Positions 52,406-63,493 of a stretch of DNA of 64,000 nucleotides are shown here, piece by piece. A program made the position numbers and the translations under genes. This DNA comes from Chelydra serpentina (lineage: Eukaryota; Chordata; Testudines; Chelydridae), in assembly GCA_037349315.1 (NCBI GenBank), contig JBAIAC010000001.1:3906001-3970000 (forward strand). Reading direction: 5' to 3'. Below the pieces are notes generated by a model. The model did no database searches. It saw nothing but the letters and a program-made list of their open reading frames with translations, and was not told the DNA's origin. How positions within the stretch are numbered: the stretch's first letter is position 1; the number at the start of each line of letters is the position of its first letter.

Positions 52406-52984
52406 CAAAGAAATAGCAAACTATATCATTTTGATCACAAAGGAGGTCATGAGCTTTCATTAAATACATAAAAAACCTGTCCACAAAGCTGGTACTGTAT
52501 CATCACGCTATCTTTTGGAAATTAATCAGAATAGACAGAAACTGCTTTCATATAGTAGCAAAAATCTGGCTTTATATGTTTTCCACAGCAATACATAAGT
52601 TTGTGGAATTACAGAAGACTATAGTTATAAAGCATCCTCTAATCTCCACCCCTCTAACAGAACAAAAGTTCTATTGTTACTGTTTCCTTTTCTGTATTGA
52701 AGGACAATCAGTCAATTATATTCCATAGCATTGGAAGTGGGAAGAGGAAATTAAAAAAGCATAGTTAACAAATGGAATTGGAATGGATCCATTTCTAATG
52801 AATAGGAATTATATTTTCGCATAGTTGAAACAAAATGGCTGATTTTAATTAATCTAAAGTCAAAGGATTGTCCCACTAATGTGGCGGGCTTATTCTCTTC
52901 ATCCACCTGGAATGAATGCATCTATCCACCAAACATAAAATCAAAACCCTAACTCTATACACATTGGAAATTGCTAAAGAAGAT
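52406..52984. other. Intron sequence, nothing recognised
   Basis: AT-rich with no repeat signature or coding potential seen. Confidence 0.4.
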
Positions 52985-53275
52985 AATTCAGAGGTTTTAA
53001 GACCAGAAGGAACCATTATGATCTGACCTCTTGCATAACACAGGCTATAGATGGTATAGAACCTCACCAAGTATGTTCTGCATCAAGCCCATCATTTTTG
53101 TTTGAGCTACAGCATATCTTTTCAAAAGAGATCTAATCTTTAAATAAAGAGTAAGTGTGAGAGAATCCACCATATCACTAGGTAGTACCATACTATTATA
53201 CAGTAATAATAGAAGCCTTGGGAATTTCATTAGGTGAACGTACATTCTACGCTCCAGATAAAAGACCCTATTTTT
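52985..53275 (-). mobile_element. Old CR1 fragment (minus strand)
   Basis: GAGGTTTTAAGACCAGAAGG, then ATTATGATCTGACCTCTTGC, ATAACACAGGCTATAGATGG and GAGAGAATCCACCATATCAC, are the reverse complement of an older CR1-family 3' end. It has no intact frame. Confidence 0.75.
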
Positions 53276-53872
53276 AAGGTAACTTTGATAGATACATTGC
53301 AGAACATAAAGGTATTGTTATTTACCTCAGTGGTTCCTGCTTGAATACAATTTCAGGAGTAAAATCTAAATGTTAAGTTTCATGATAGAAGACAGCATTG
53401 AGGTACTGGGTTCTATTTCTGTCTCTACCATTGGTTTATTGTGACATTATAATTCATATGTTCCCATTTATTTGCATGGCAATATATACTATGTAGTCTA
53501 AAAATCTGTTCCATTTAATCTGAAATATGGATAATACCTACACTACCTCACAAAAGATCTGTGGGCATAGTTATTAAAGTGCTTTAATATCAATGGATAA
53601 AGAGTGCAAAGTAGTATTACTTATTTAGGTAACTGAATGCCTAAACATTGAATAACAAGGTCACACTTTATATTAACGATACGTTATAGGGGAAGCTGAT
53701 AGTGACACTGAGGTATCGAACTGTGGTATCCAACATTTTCCATGATAAAAGATTCTTGTTACCATTTTTGAGAATCTCTCTTTTTTTTTTTTTGCTTTTC
53801 CCCTATCTCATTCAGTGCTTAGGTTGTGCCCACAGGGGGCATAATTAAGATTGCAGAAGCAACTGTGTATCT
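53276..53872. other. Intron sequence, nothing recognised
   Basis: AT-rich, with a T run at about 53781-53793. A simple palindrome-like region at 53650-53720 was not classified. Confidence 0.4.
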
Positions 53873-53975
53873 CATAGACTCATAGACTTTAAGGCTAGAA
53901 GGGACCATCATTATATTTAGTCTGACCTCCTGCACATTGCAGGCCACCGAACCTCGCCCACTCTGGCATTTCATA
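53873..53975 (-). mobile_element. CR1 tail fragment (minus strand)
   Basis: TCATAGACTCATAGACTTTA, then AGGCTAGAAGGGACCATCAT and TCTGACCTCCTGCACATTGC, are the reverse complement of an older CR1 3' end, truncated after about 100 bp. Confidence 0.8.
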
Positions 53976-54026
53976 ACTTTCAAATGCTTGACTTTGCAAC
54001 CTAAGTGATGTTCTTTTAAAGTAGAT

Positions 54027-54110
54027 TTTATGTAATTTATAAATAATTATTTATAACAAATTATGTTATAAATTTATGTAATTTATAAATAATTATTTAT
54101 AACAAATTAT
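54027..54110. repeat. 38-bp direct duplication, 46-bp spacing
   Basis: TTTATGTAATTTATAAATAA followed by TTATTTATAACAAATTAT occurs at 54027-54064 and again at 54073-54110, apparently without mismatch. Each copy is itself partly palindromic (TTATAAATAATTATTTATAA). Confidence 0.85.
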
Positions 54111-54155
54111 AATTTGTTAAGCATTAACATGTGGTTGTTGGTATGTAGGCCTGTT

Positions 54156-54739
54156 TGTTAGCCTGAGATTGAATTTTGGGTTTGATTTTTTGATACTCTT
54201 ATATCCTTACTAATATGTGTGAGCAAAGAACAAAGACACTGTGTGTTGTTTCTGCCCAGCCAGATGGGCTTGTTAGTATAATTAGAATAGATAAGGAATA
54301 GAATTAAAGTACTACTGGATATGGTGGAGATTTAATATACAAGCATACACTAGAAGGCTGCCTGGCTTCTTTCTCAAGCCAAGGTCAAGCAACCAGTCAG
54401 GAGGGGCAAGAGGGGATGGGGGAGAAGGCATAAGAAACACTAAAAGCCTGTCCCTGACCAAAACACAACCTCACTCTCCACCCATCCCATGGGATACAAA
54501 AGAGGTGGTACTAACCCCGCAGACTCATGGAACATGACCATAAATTGTAAGGGCTGGGACCAAGGGTGTGCACTTCAGGTATAATTAGGCCTGCTAAGGA
54601 AGAGGAGGTGGGAACGGAGACACAGGTAAAGGCTCTGCAGCATCAGAGCTATGGATATTCTTGTTTGAAACTAACCCCAATAAACATCATGTTGCCTGTA
54701 CTTTGGACTTCCGGTCTTCTGCTTTCCGTCTGCGTCACA
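54156..54739 (+). mobile_element. LTR-like block
   Basis: It begins TGTTAGCCTGAGATTGAA and ends CGTCTGCGTCACA. An AATAAA signal lies at 54679-54684, followed by a T/C-rich TTGGACTTCCGGTCTTCTGC segment. GGGATACAAAAGAGG near 54489 could be the TATA-like position. The length of 584 bp fits a gammaretrovirus-type LTR. A GGGGGGGGGGGGTGGGAGGGGG run follows it. No target duplication and no viral genes were found, so the call is tentative. Confidence 0.45.
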
Positions 54740-54789
54740 AGAACTGGGGGGGGGGGGTGGGAGGGGGTAAGGGAAAGTCTGTAACAATG

Positions 54790-55559
54790 GTTAATAGATG
54801 TTGTTTATGGTGTGCAATGTGTGCAAAAATTATATGAAATCATTCAACATCAATGTAGAAAGCTGTGAGGAGTGCACAGAATCCCTTTCAATTTGCAGGG
54901 AATATCTGGCACTGGGTGCAACTCAACAGGAAGTGGCTTTGTTCCAAAGGATGGAAGCAAAGTGAGAAAGAAAAAGGTAGCGTGCTGTAATCTTGGACTC
55001 TAACTCAGACAACATATGGATTTGTGAAATTTCTAACAAGCTGTGTCACTCTCGAATTGGGTTTGTCAGCCATAAGCAGATTCATCAGGCATTTGATTAG
55101 ATCTCTTACGCGTATACCATAATCCAGTTTGGATCAATGGTTGGCAATGATGAAGTATCAATGTTTGGCAATAATGACATAAGTAGTATGTGTTATATAT
55201 GGCTATTAGAAAGTGTTAATGAAGTTTATAAGCAATGATTCTAAGTAACCTATTAAGAAGTTTTACTCTATAAACAACTGATAAATCATTTACTAATACA
55301 TCTGTTATCACTAACACTTCATAAAGTATTTTATAAAATGTACCCTAATGTAAAGTGACACCAATGCAGCAAAACAGACTATGTGTCCTTTGGTTCCCAC
55401 TGAATTCTACAATAAAACTCTCATTGACTGGATTGAAACACTCACTCTCTCTCTCTTTCTCTCTCTCAAACACACACACCCCCTTCATAATTAGGGTAAG
55501 CCAGTGAATAAGCTATTGTCCCAATTAGGACTAGGGGGAGGTGATTTTACCTGTATATA
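54790..55559. other. Intron sequence, nothing recognised
   Basis: AT-rich. A CT-rich microsatellite (CTCTCTCTCTTTCTCTCTCTC followed by an AC run) lies at 55444-55481. Confidence 0.45.
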
Positions 55560-56035
55560 TGGCAATGGTGAGACTGATACTAGAAAAACGTATTCGAAGG
55601 CAGGAGAAAATGCCTTACTGTGAGAAATTTAAAGAACTCAATCTGTTTGCTTATAATAAAAAAGATTGAGAAGTGAGTTGATTACAGTGTAAAAGTACCT
55701 ACATGGGGAGAAAATACTGAGTACTAAAGGGTATGTTAATCTAGCAGTGAAAGGCATAGCAAGAACCAATGGCTGGAAGCTGAAGTGAGAGAAATTAAAA
55801 TTAGAAATAAGGCACATTTAAAAAAAAAAAAAAGTAAACATTGGAACAAAATACCAAGGGAAAGGGTGGATCCTGATCCCTTGATGTCTTCAGATCAAGA
55901 CTCAGTGCCTTTCTGGAAATTATTGGGCTCAGTACAGGGATAACTGGGTGAAAATTAATGGGCTGTGATATACAACAGGTCAAAAATTATGTAATGGTAC
56001 TTTCTGGCCTTAAAAATACATGATCTATGAATTAA
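55560..56035 (+). mobile_element. Old CR1-type LINE, 3' end
   Basis: GAGAAAATGCCTTACTGTGAG, then GAACTCAATCTGTTTGCTTA, GAACCAATGGCTGGAAGCTG, CATTGGAACAAAATACCAAG and the ending CTTTCTGGCCTTAAAAATAC with ATCTATGAA, follow an older CR1 subfamily. The minus-strand frame across it is a shadow. Confidence 0.8.
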
Positions 56036-58484
56036 GGGAATAAGTAATTTGAAAAAAGTTAGTCTCTCATTTTAAGGGACATATTTTGCCCTTGAAATGA
56101 AATGCAAAACTGTATTGACAAACTAGAAAACTTAATATAAAGATATTTGACCCAATTCAACACTCACACTGGCTTAAATCAGGAGCTACTCCACTGGAAT
56201 TTATGGGTTTACACCGGCATAAAAACAGTATCAAGGAGAAGGCAATTGTGTGTTTTCACTGTATTTTATCTCTCTCTCTTTTAATCTTTATTTGGTGGCC
56301 TAGCATTTACACAGCAGCACAGATGCACACTTCTTTATTAAAAGCTATAGGATTAATCTCCACACTTATTTCACACCTAGTTAAATGCCATTTAACCCCA
56401 TGGCAGTGACTGAAGTTGTCCCTCTTAAACAAAATATATTTTAATACTGTCCCAATTAACCACAAGTCATTGTTTTTTTTACAATCATTAGGCTAAATTG
56501 CACGCCTGGGAGATATCCTAATACAATAGTCATCCCCATATAGGGCATAAAAATTAAGCAGCATGTGCTGTATAAATGTTTATGGTAGATCTCTCTGAAC
56601 TGAACCTCCGTTTTAATGATTGGTTCGTATAGTCCGAGTTTTTGATCTGCATTTATCAATGGATGTAATACATTAAAATATAATGTCCGTTTCTTCATGA
56701 GACATAAAATAAGCAGAACCAATGCTCAGTGATAATGTCAGTCCTCCTGAGTCTTCCACAAGAAAATACAAAACAAAACCCACCAAGGAATGATGCACTG
56801 TGCTGTCTGTCATACCATCCATCCAGTCAAACTTAATTTCATGTTGCCATTGTATATATTACATATGCCAGGGAGTCTCTAGACACTTATTTTGAATTTC
56901 AGTTCAACACCATACCTTTAATAAGCCTGCATGTCTGGTGTTTGGATGGTGCTAAAAATTCAATTAGCTATGAAAACCAGTGTTTATGTGAAAACTAAAT
57001 CATGTATAAAAAAATCTAAATAGTCTGGACTCATCTACCAAGCATTAGCTAGGTATGTTAATGTTCCAGTGGGGATACACTTAGAAGAAATTTAATGTGG
57101 GATATTAATTTCTAATGACTGGTTGAGTGTATGGATTAACACAATTATATCAGTATTTTATTACTATTTATAGTGTATGAGTCATGAATTGCTGCACCCT
57201 TTCCTTCAGGTGTTTCGGAACAAGAGCACGAGTAACACCTCGCTCAAAAAGTGAGTCCCATTGTCATCAATGGGACTACTTGTGGAGTAAGGTACTATTT
57301 ACCATGGGTAAGGGTAGCAGAATATGGCCCTTAGATGTATTATATAGATTTATGTAATTGGACAGCTGCCAAAAAATCTTCTTTCTGCTCATATGTATTT
57401 TCATTCCTTTTTCAACCTCTTTTAAACACAAACATTTAATTCATATTTCTTTTCAGCAATTGGTAAGATTGTGTTTAATAGTCAAAATCTAAGGTTAAGA
57501 TGATAAAATAATAGCCAGCATTTCTTAACAGGGCCTTCATCCATCCAGGCATATACCACAATCATCATAAAAGCTCCAGTTTATTACTCCAAAATATTAC
57601 CAAAATGTTTTTGTATTCCTTGAATTTATTCCCAGCAATTACAGCATGTGTCAGAATTAATCTTAACTTCAATGAACATCAATTAATGCATACATAAGTT
57701 CAAAATGATCCTTCTGGAAGATCTTGCATTTTCATTTCAAAATGACATTTCAAGGTTTCTTCCTCAGCATTATACCAAATGCAATGATATCACAAGGAAG
57801 GGAGGGGCAGGGGAAGACATAAGCCCTAGCTCAGTGATTTTAAAGATCTATGCTTGACATGTACCCTCGAGAATCCCTTCTTTTTTTCAAATGCATGTCC
57901 TTATGCACATAAGGCCTCTTTACAAAGACTGTGAATTTGTATTTCCAAATACGTTGGTTTTTTTTAAAGTCTCTAGCTGTCTAGCATACTGTGCCTGTGT
58001 ACATGAACAGATTTAATAAATTATGATTATTTCATTGCAAAATAAAATTGTTGATGGTTTGGTTGGATTAAGCTACTGAGTGGACGTTTAGGGGATTTGG
58101 ATCAGAGGAAGACTATATTTGCCATATTCATTCAAAGAAGGGAGGTAGAAAAGATGGTGCAGAGTCCCAAGAGAAGATTGTTTTGATATCCAGAACCCTC
58201 CACAGAAGAGCAGACCAAAGTATTATTTTGTCTCCTTTACAGAGAGTTAAAACAGATGAGATTGGATAGCCAATTTAAGAAAGCAGGCTGACATTTTCAC
58301 AAAGATCAGAGAGTTTCCATAAAAGATTATTCCAGGCTTGGGGTTATTACATGCAAGACTAATAATGTAAGGGGAACAACAGAACTGTTAGGTGCAGAAT
58401 GAATGCACTGGATACTAAGTACAGGAAAGACATATTGTCATGAAAGACAGAGAAACAGGGCATTACACAGAGATGGTAGGACAT
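56036..58484. other. Intron sequence, little recognised
   Basis: Long AT-rich stretch. 56150-56230 holds an old palindrome-type repeat (CCAATTCAACACTCACACTGG, then GGGTTTACACCGG). 57228-57330 holds another (GTGAGTCCCATTGTCATC, AATGGGACTACTTGTGG). No gene, LINE or DNA transposon was recognised in the rest. Conserved non-coding elements could be hidden here but cannot be judged from one genome. Confidence 0.4.
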
Positions 58485-59180
58485 TTTCCATTTAAATGAT
58501 TTTTCAATGGAAAATATGGTTTCCAAATGTTCTGCTGGAAAAATTTGTTTTTGCTAATTTTTTTCAATTTCCCACTGAGAAAATTAAAACTCCCCCTACA
58601 TCCACACACCCCACCAGACTGGTTTGACCCAAATCAAAATATTCTGGTTTGTTGAACTGAATCAAAATGTTTAATTTCCAGTCAGTTCAAGTTTCAATTA
58701 CATCTCCTTATGGAAGCTGCAGTTCAGGTGCTTCATATCCCATTCTCTCCTATGTAGTCTAGACAAGGAGCCTGGGCCATCTCCCATGATGCATTTCAGT
58801 CTCTATTCTCACTGAGTCACATGAGACCTCATTGGAGTCACATGATATGCACCATGGTAAATGTAGTCAGACCAGGTACCCCAGGCCATAGGGAAGAATG
58901 AGGGCATGAGGTGCCATGGCACCATAGGATTATCTAGCCATAGAACAAATCACAGGTAAATGCAGTTCAATGTTGAACTGACTAGAAATAAAATGATTTG
59001 ATTTGGGAATGTCAAATTTTTAATCAAAAATTCCTAGACAAAATGTTTCAATGTTTCTGAGTCAAATATTTTTGAACATTTAATTTCATAAAAAATTTCA
59101 ATGCATTGACTTTTTATCCCACTTTATGAGACAAACAAATGTTGACATATTGGAATTTCCCACTGGATCAAAATTTTGAT
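58485..59180. repeat. AT-rich hAT-like MITE relic, interrupted
   Basis: The left part (CATTTAAATGATTTTTCAATGG, GTTCTGCTGGAAAAATTTG) and the right part (GAATTTCCCACTGGATC, AAAATTTTGATATTCATTC) are loosely inverted. The middle, 58680-58930, is less AT-rich (CCTGGGCCATCTCCCATGATGC, GAGTCACATGAGACC, GGAGTCACATGATATGC). Confidence 0.4.
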
Positions 59181-59537
59181 ATTCATTCAGATCTAGCATT
59201 ATAATGATATGGTAGGGAAAATAAAGCAACAGTGACATTGTTTTCAAATATTAAATAAATGAGGAAGACTGAAAAGTAAAGACAGTACAACAAAAAGAAA
59301 TATGAAAAGGACATAGAACAAAACAAAAAGAGATGCATGGTTTGTTTTATGGCTAAATAAGCCTGTAAATAAAGAACACGATTACTCTTCCATAGCACAA
59401 AGACTGAGCGGCTCAAATAATTAAAACTAGAGAAGAGTTTTGTTAATTGAGCATGCTAGGATTAGTAAATAAAGAATAATCAAAGATAATTGATGAGTTC
59501 ATAGGCAGGATCTTGGGGTGATTTAGGATTGATTTTC

Positions 59538-59808
59538 TTAGGACTCATCTATATGAACATTTAATTCGCAGAAAGCTGGGGTATAAATCTACCTTGCACT
59601 AGCTTGCCATACACTGTCTGAGTGGACCATGCTGCCGCACACTAAAAGTTCTGCAGTGTGCTTTGACCTATTCCACTTCAAAAAAAGGAGTAGATTAAAA
59701 TGCACTAGGGAACTTTTAGTGAGTGGCAGCAGGGCACACACAGATAACAAAGACAAGCTAGTGCAAGGTAGATTTTCACACCAGCTTCCTGTGAACTAAG
59801 TGTTTGTA
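59538..59808. mobile_element. MITE with ~110-bp inverted arms
   Basis: The left arm AATTCGCAGAAAGCTGGGGT, AAATCTACCTTGCACTAGC and CACTAAAAGTTC pairs with the right arm GAACTTTTAGTGAGTGGC, GCTAGTGCAAGGTAGATTTTC and CACACCAGCTTCCTGTGAAC. The outer ends GGACTCATCTATATGAAC and TGTTTGTATAAGCAAGCC are more diverged. No coding capacity. Confidence 0.75.
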
Positions 59809-60196
59809 TAAGCAAGCCCATAGGTTCAAATGGAAGGTGCCTAATTCGCAGGGAATTTCAATGGGAGTCATTTGTGTCTATAGACTCCTACCCTTACTAG
59901 ATCATTTTTGTAAGGTGAGTTTGGAGTTTTTATTAATCCCAACTATTTTAAAAGAAAAGCGGAATGAAATAGGAGAGACGGTGACATCTAAATAAACCAA
60001 ATGGAAGCAGACAGCTAATATGAAAAAATAAGATGATAAATTACCTTGGTAAAGTCTTACATTAGTAGCAAGGAGAAAAATATGTTAGAACAAGATTTCC
60101 TAGGATCCAGAGCACACACAAACACACACACACACGCGCACACACACACACACATATTAATTTAACATCACAGCATAGTGTACAGGAAAAGTGAAG
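59809..60196. other. Intron sequence with a CA microsatellite
   Basis: AT-rich. A CA-rich microsatellite (ACACACAAACACACACACACAC, then GCGCAC and more CA) lies at 60113-60153. Nothing else is recognised. Confidence 0.5.
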
Positions 60197-60208
60197 GAGC
60201 ATTAGGAA

Positions 60209-60486
60209 TCAGAGGGGTAGCCATGTTAGTCTGGATCTGTAGAAGCGACAAAGGGTCCTGTGGCACCTTATAGACTAACAGAGGTATTGGAGCATAAGCT
60301 TTCATGGGTGAATACCCACTTCGTCGGATGCAAGCAGTGGAAATGTCCAGAGGCAGATATAAAAGTCATTTTATATCTGCCCCTGGACATTTCCACTGCT
60401 TGCATCAGAAGAAGTGGGTATTCACCCACGAAAGCTTATGCTTCAATACCTCTGTTAGTCTATAAGGTGCCACAGGACCCTTTGTC
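60209..60486. mobile_element. Palindromic Penelope-like tail insertion with 12-bp TSD
   Basis: The 12-bp GAGCATTAGGAA occurs on both sides (60197-60208 and 60487-60498). Between them are two inverted copies of the Penelope 3' tail. The minus-strand copy occupies 60209-60364 and contains GTAGCCATGTTAGTCTGG and TAAGCTTTCATGGGTGAA. The plus-strand copy at 60369-60486 contains CACCCACGAAAGCTTATGC. They are separated by GTCA at 60365-60368. Arms 60246-60364 and 60369-60487 pair over about 119 bp with only a few mismatches. The frame across it is not coding. Confidence 0.88.
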
Positions 60487-60499
60487 GAGCATTAGGAAG

Positions 60500-61750
60500 A
60501 AAATGCTATGCATCTCCCATACAAATGGTAGAAGCATACATAATTACATTGCTTAATTGGAGCTACATGCTTTGAATGATAAGTGTGATATTACCAGAAT
60601 AACACAGAAATGGTTCTATCAGAAAAATGGTTTGAGATTTAAAACACAGGATACAGAGTTTAACAAAGGACACATTTAGAAAATAGTCTTTAAGGACTAT
60701 AAAGGTAATCACAGTATTTTCAGTTGTAGAATCTACCTCCAGAGCAGTTTAAAGTAATACTTCAGGAAATTATTTTATTGATAAGAAAGACTTTCAAAGC
60801 CTTCCTTATCAGCAATTAAAATCCCCTATAATCTTTTAGGAGGATTTTAATTACTGATATAGGACCAGAGCCTGTGAGGTATTTCTGTTCAGTTACTTGA
60901 TTGGGAGTTGAGGGTAACTCATCACATTTTACAGTTGAGCCCATATTCCCAGAGATAACAGCTATGTAGAAAATATATGAACAAATATTGTTGAATGTAG
61001 AATAGGATTGTTTTCTTGCTCATTTTGTTGAACCAGCTACATGATCAGAGGCTAATCCATGCTTAAGGAGTAGGCAATATACCCAGAATTATAATTAAAG
61101 TTAAAATTGGGAGGATTTTAGGATTGTGTTTTGACAATTTTGAAATATTCATATGCATTCAACTTAGGCAAAGTGAAACTAAGGGTCTTTGATCTTTAGT
61201 ATAAAGGATATGAAAATGCCTTATCGAATTTTGACTTGAATTCCTTGGATAAGTACCAACAGCAAAGATCCATTGTTCTGGTGATGTCAGCAGGAGACTA
61301 GACACATTTTTCAGAGCATATTTTACTGTGACAAAATATTTGCTCATATATCCATAGGTCAGGAGAATATTTCTGACTTTGAAATCCGATGAGCCCTCAG
61401 AATTGCTTTGTGTGTTTTTGTTAGTTACAGTGTAGGGATATTTGAACACAAGATGATGGAAATGTTTAGCACCCAGAAAACCAACCAATCAAAAAAACTT
61501 CAAAAGATGACAAATGAAAAACAAAACTAATAATCCAAAGCCCAGTCCTGGCCAGCAAGTTCTCTTTCTCAACATTTATTCTTAAGGATTAGAAAACGGT
61601 GTTGACAACAATAAAATGAAATAATTAATCATCATCAAAAAATAAACACAACTCCCTATCTTAGGATTCCCAAAAGGTATTTTCTATCCCTTTTCTATGT
61701 AATCCAAGTAGCCAGTCTTATGGACCACCTTCACCTCTTCAAGGAGAAAA
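60500..61750. other. Intron sequence, nothing recognised
   Basis: AT-rich sequence. TTAAAATCCCCTATAATCTT and AGGAGGATTTTAATTACTG (about 60815-60860) form a loose inverted pair. The minus-strand frame of 109 codons at 61159-61488 shows no domain. Confidence 0.4.
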
Positions 61751-61754
61751 AGAA

Positions 61755-62034
61755 AACCCTGGGCGGGCCAGGCCGGTTTGTGTACCTGCTGCGTCTGCAG
61801 GTTCGGCTGATTGTGGCTCCCACTGGCCACTGTTCGCCGCTTCAGGCCAATGGCGGCTGCAGGAAGCAGTGCGGGCCCAGGGATGCCCTTCCTGCAGCTC
61901 CCATTGGCCTGGAGCGGTGAACTGGGAGCCGTGATCAGCCAAACCTGCGGACGTGGCAGGTACACAAACCGGCCCGGCCCCCCCACCCCGGGGCTTTCCC
62001 TGAACAAGCAGCGGACCGGCTTTGAGAACCACTG
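61755..62034. mobile_element. GC-rich hAT MITE
   Basis: The right end CCGGCTTTGAGAACCACTG is the reverse of a CAGTGGTTCTCAAAG hAT terminus. The left arm GGGCGGGCCAGGCCGGTTTG, TGTACCTGC and CAGGTTCGGCTGAT oppose the right arm ATCAGCCAAACCTGCGG, GCAGGTACACAAACCGG and CCCGGCCC. GCAGCTCCCATTGGCCTG and CAGGCCAATGGCGGCTGC are the inner arms. The left terminus is lost or diverged. The flanking frames of about 100 codons on both strands are artefacts. Confidence 0.75.
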
Positions 62035-63197
62035 GTGTAAGGTGCTATTCAACTGGCCAATAGGGATGAAAGGATATTGTTTTCTATTGTTTTTTAATTA
62101 ATTTAAAGAATTCAGCACTAGGTTTTAGGATTTTGTTCAAAATCTCTTTTATACAAATTTGGCTTTTTGTGTCTTCATAGAGATAGATATATAATGCACA
62201 AAAATTCTGTTTGAATTTAAATGATTTTTTTTTACTCTGTTCAACAATGCTTTCATGTTCTGTTTCTGAAAATGTCATAGCAAACAAGTTTATTGGCAGG
62301 TATGTTCACAAAAAGCTCTGGATTTGTAGTGAGTGCTGGAAAATATTTAGTTCAGTATGCAATTGGACCCTTACAGAGAATTCCTAGTGAACATAATGGA
62401 ATTCCCTTGACATTTTATAGTGTTTCTCTTAAAAAATTACTCAAAAGCCTTAATTTAATGGAGAGTGACCACCTTCTATTTTTGTTTTATTGTTTTTAAA
62501 CCATCCTATAGGACAGTGTAGCAGGTTTATATTTTTCTGATAAATACTATAGGATGGTCCAAAGAAACCCATAGGAAGATTATTTTCCACTAAATCATAT
62601 TGGACTCTTCCATGACCTTAAATTAATCTTCGACATGAGAATAAATGAAAAGATCAGACACTGAAGCAGTCTCTCTCCCATTAACCAAACCACCAACTGT
62701 AATATTTGACAAGGAAGATGACTTTGTTCAATAGCACTAAGGTAGATGACTAGGGCAGTGATGAGCCAACCTTGACCATACTGAACATGTCATACCCCCA
62801 AGTCTTCCCAGCCACATATAGTCCTGATTGAAACAAATAAACAAACAATGTTCAATATATCATCTGCCAGCTAAATCTCTTCCACATAGAGTTTTTCCTC
62901 TCATAACAACTCCAAGTGCTTCTTGCATTGGGGGCTGAACTGCCCACATCTTTGATATCAGAGTATCATTTTGGGGGTATGGTATTGGCCGAGAGCTGGA
63001 TTCTAATAGTAAACTGGCTATATCTAACTCTGTTCTTGATAAATGCTCTCTATTTATGTATTTACTTTTACATTTCTTCACAGAAGTCTTCTGATAAACG
63101 AGAGTACCATGAAGATAAAACAGTTAGTTTGCTTTTACTTTGCAGGGGTAAGAAAGTGGAAAGTTAGCTAGGAAAGGACCAGATCAGTGGTGCGAGA
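62035..63197. other. Intron sequence, nothing recognised
   Basis: AT-rich. One short hairpin, ACCATCCTATAG (62500-62511) against CTATAGGATGGT (62547-62558), was noticed. No repeat family or coding feature is supported. Confidence 0.4.
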
Positions 63198-63493
63198 GTT
63201 CATAGATTATAAAAGCCAAAAGGATTGAATGTGATAATCTAATCTGACCTTCTGCATAACACAGGTGATAGGGCTTCACTGAATTAATTCCTGTTTGAAA
63301 TAGAGCATGTCTTCTAGAAAAAAACATCCAATCTTGATTTAAAAATTTTCCAGAGATGGAAAAGCCACCATAACCCTTGGTAAATTATTCAAAATGGATA
63401 ATTACACTCACTTTTAAAAATGTGTGCTTTATTGCAAATCTGAATTTGTCTAGTTTCAACTTCCACCTGTAGGAAGTTGAAACTAGACAAATT
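63198..63493 (-). mobile_element. Old CR1 fragment with snap-back 5' end
   Basis: TTCATAGATTATAAAAGCC, then AATCTAATCTGACCTTCTGC, TAACACAGGTGATAGGGC, CCAGAGATGGAAAAGCCACC and AACAGTGAG-type sequence in reverse, mark a minus-strand CR1. At its 5' end AATTTGTCTAGTTTCAACTT with CC (63443-63464) is followed after a 7-base loop by its exact reverse complement at 63472-63493. Confidence 0.75.

Noticed and set aside
61684..62101. Opposed frames of about 96-122 codons
   Set aside because: They follow the inverted arms of a GC-rich MITE and have no domain.
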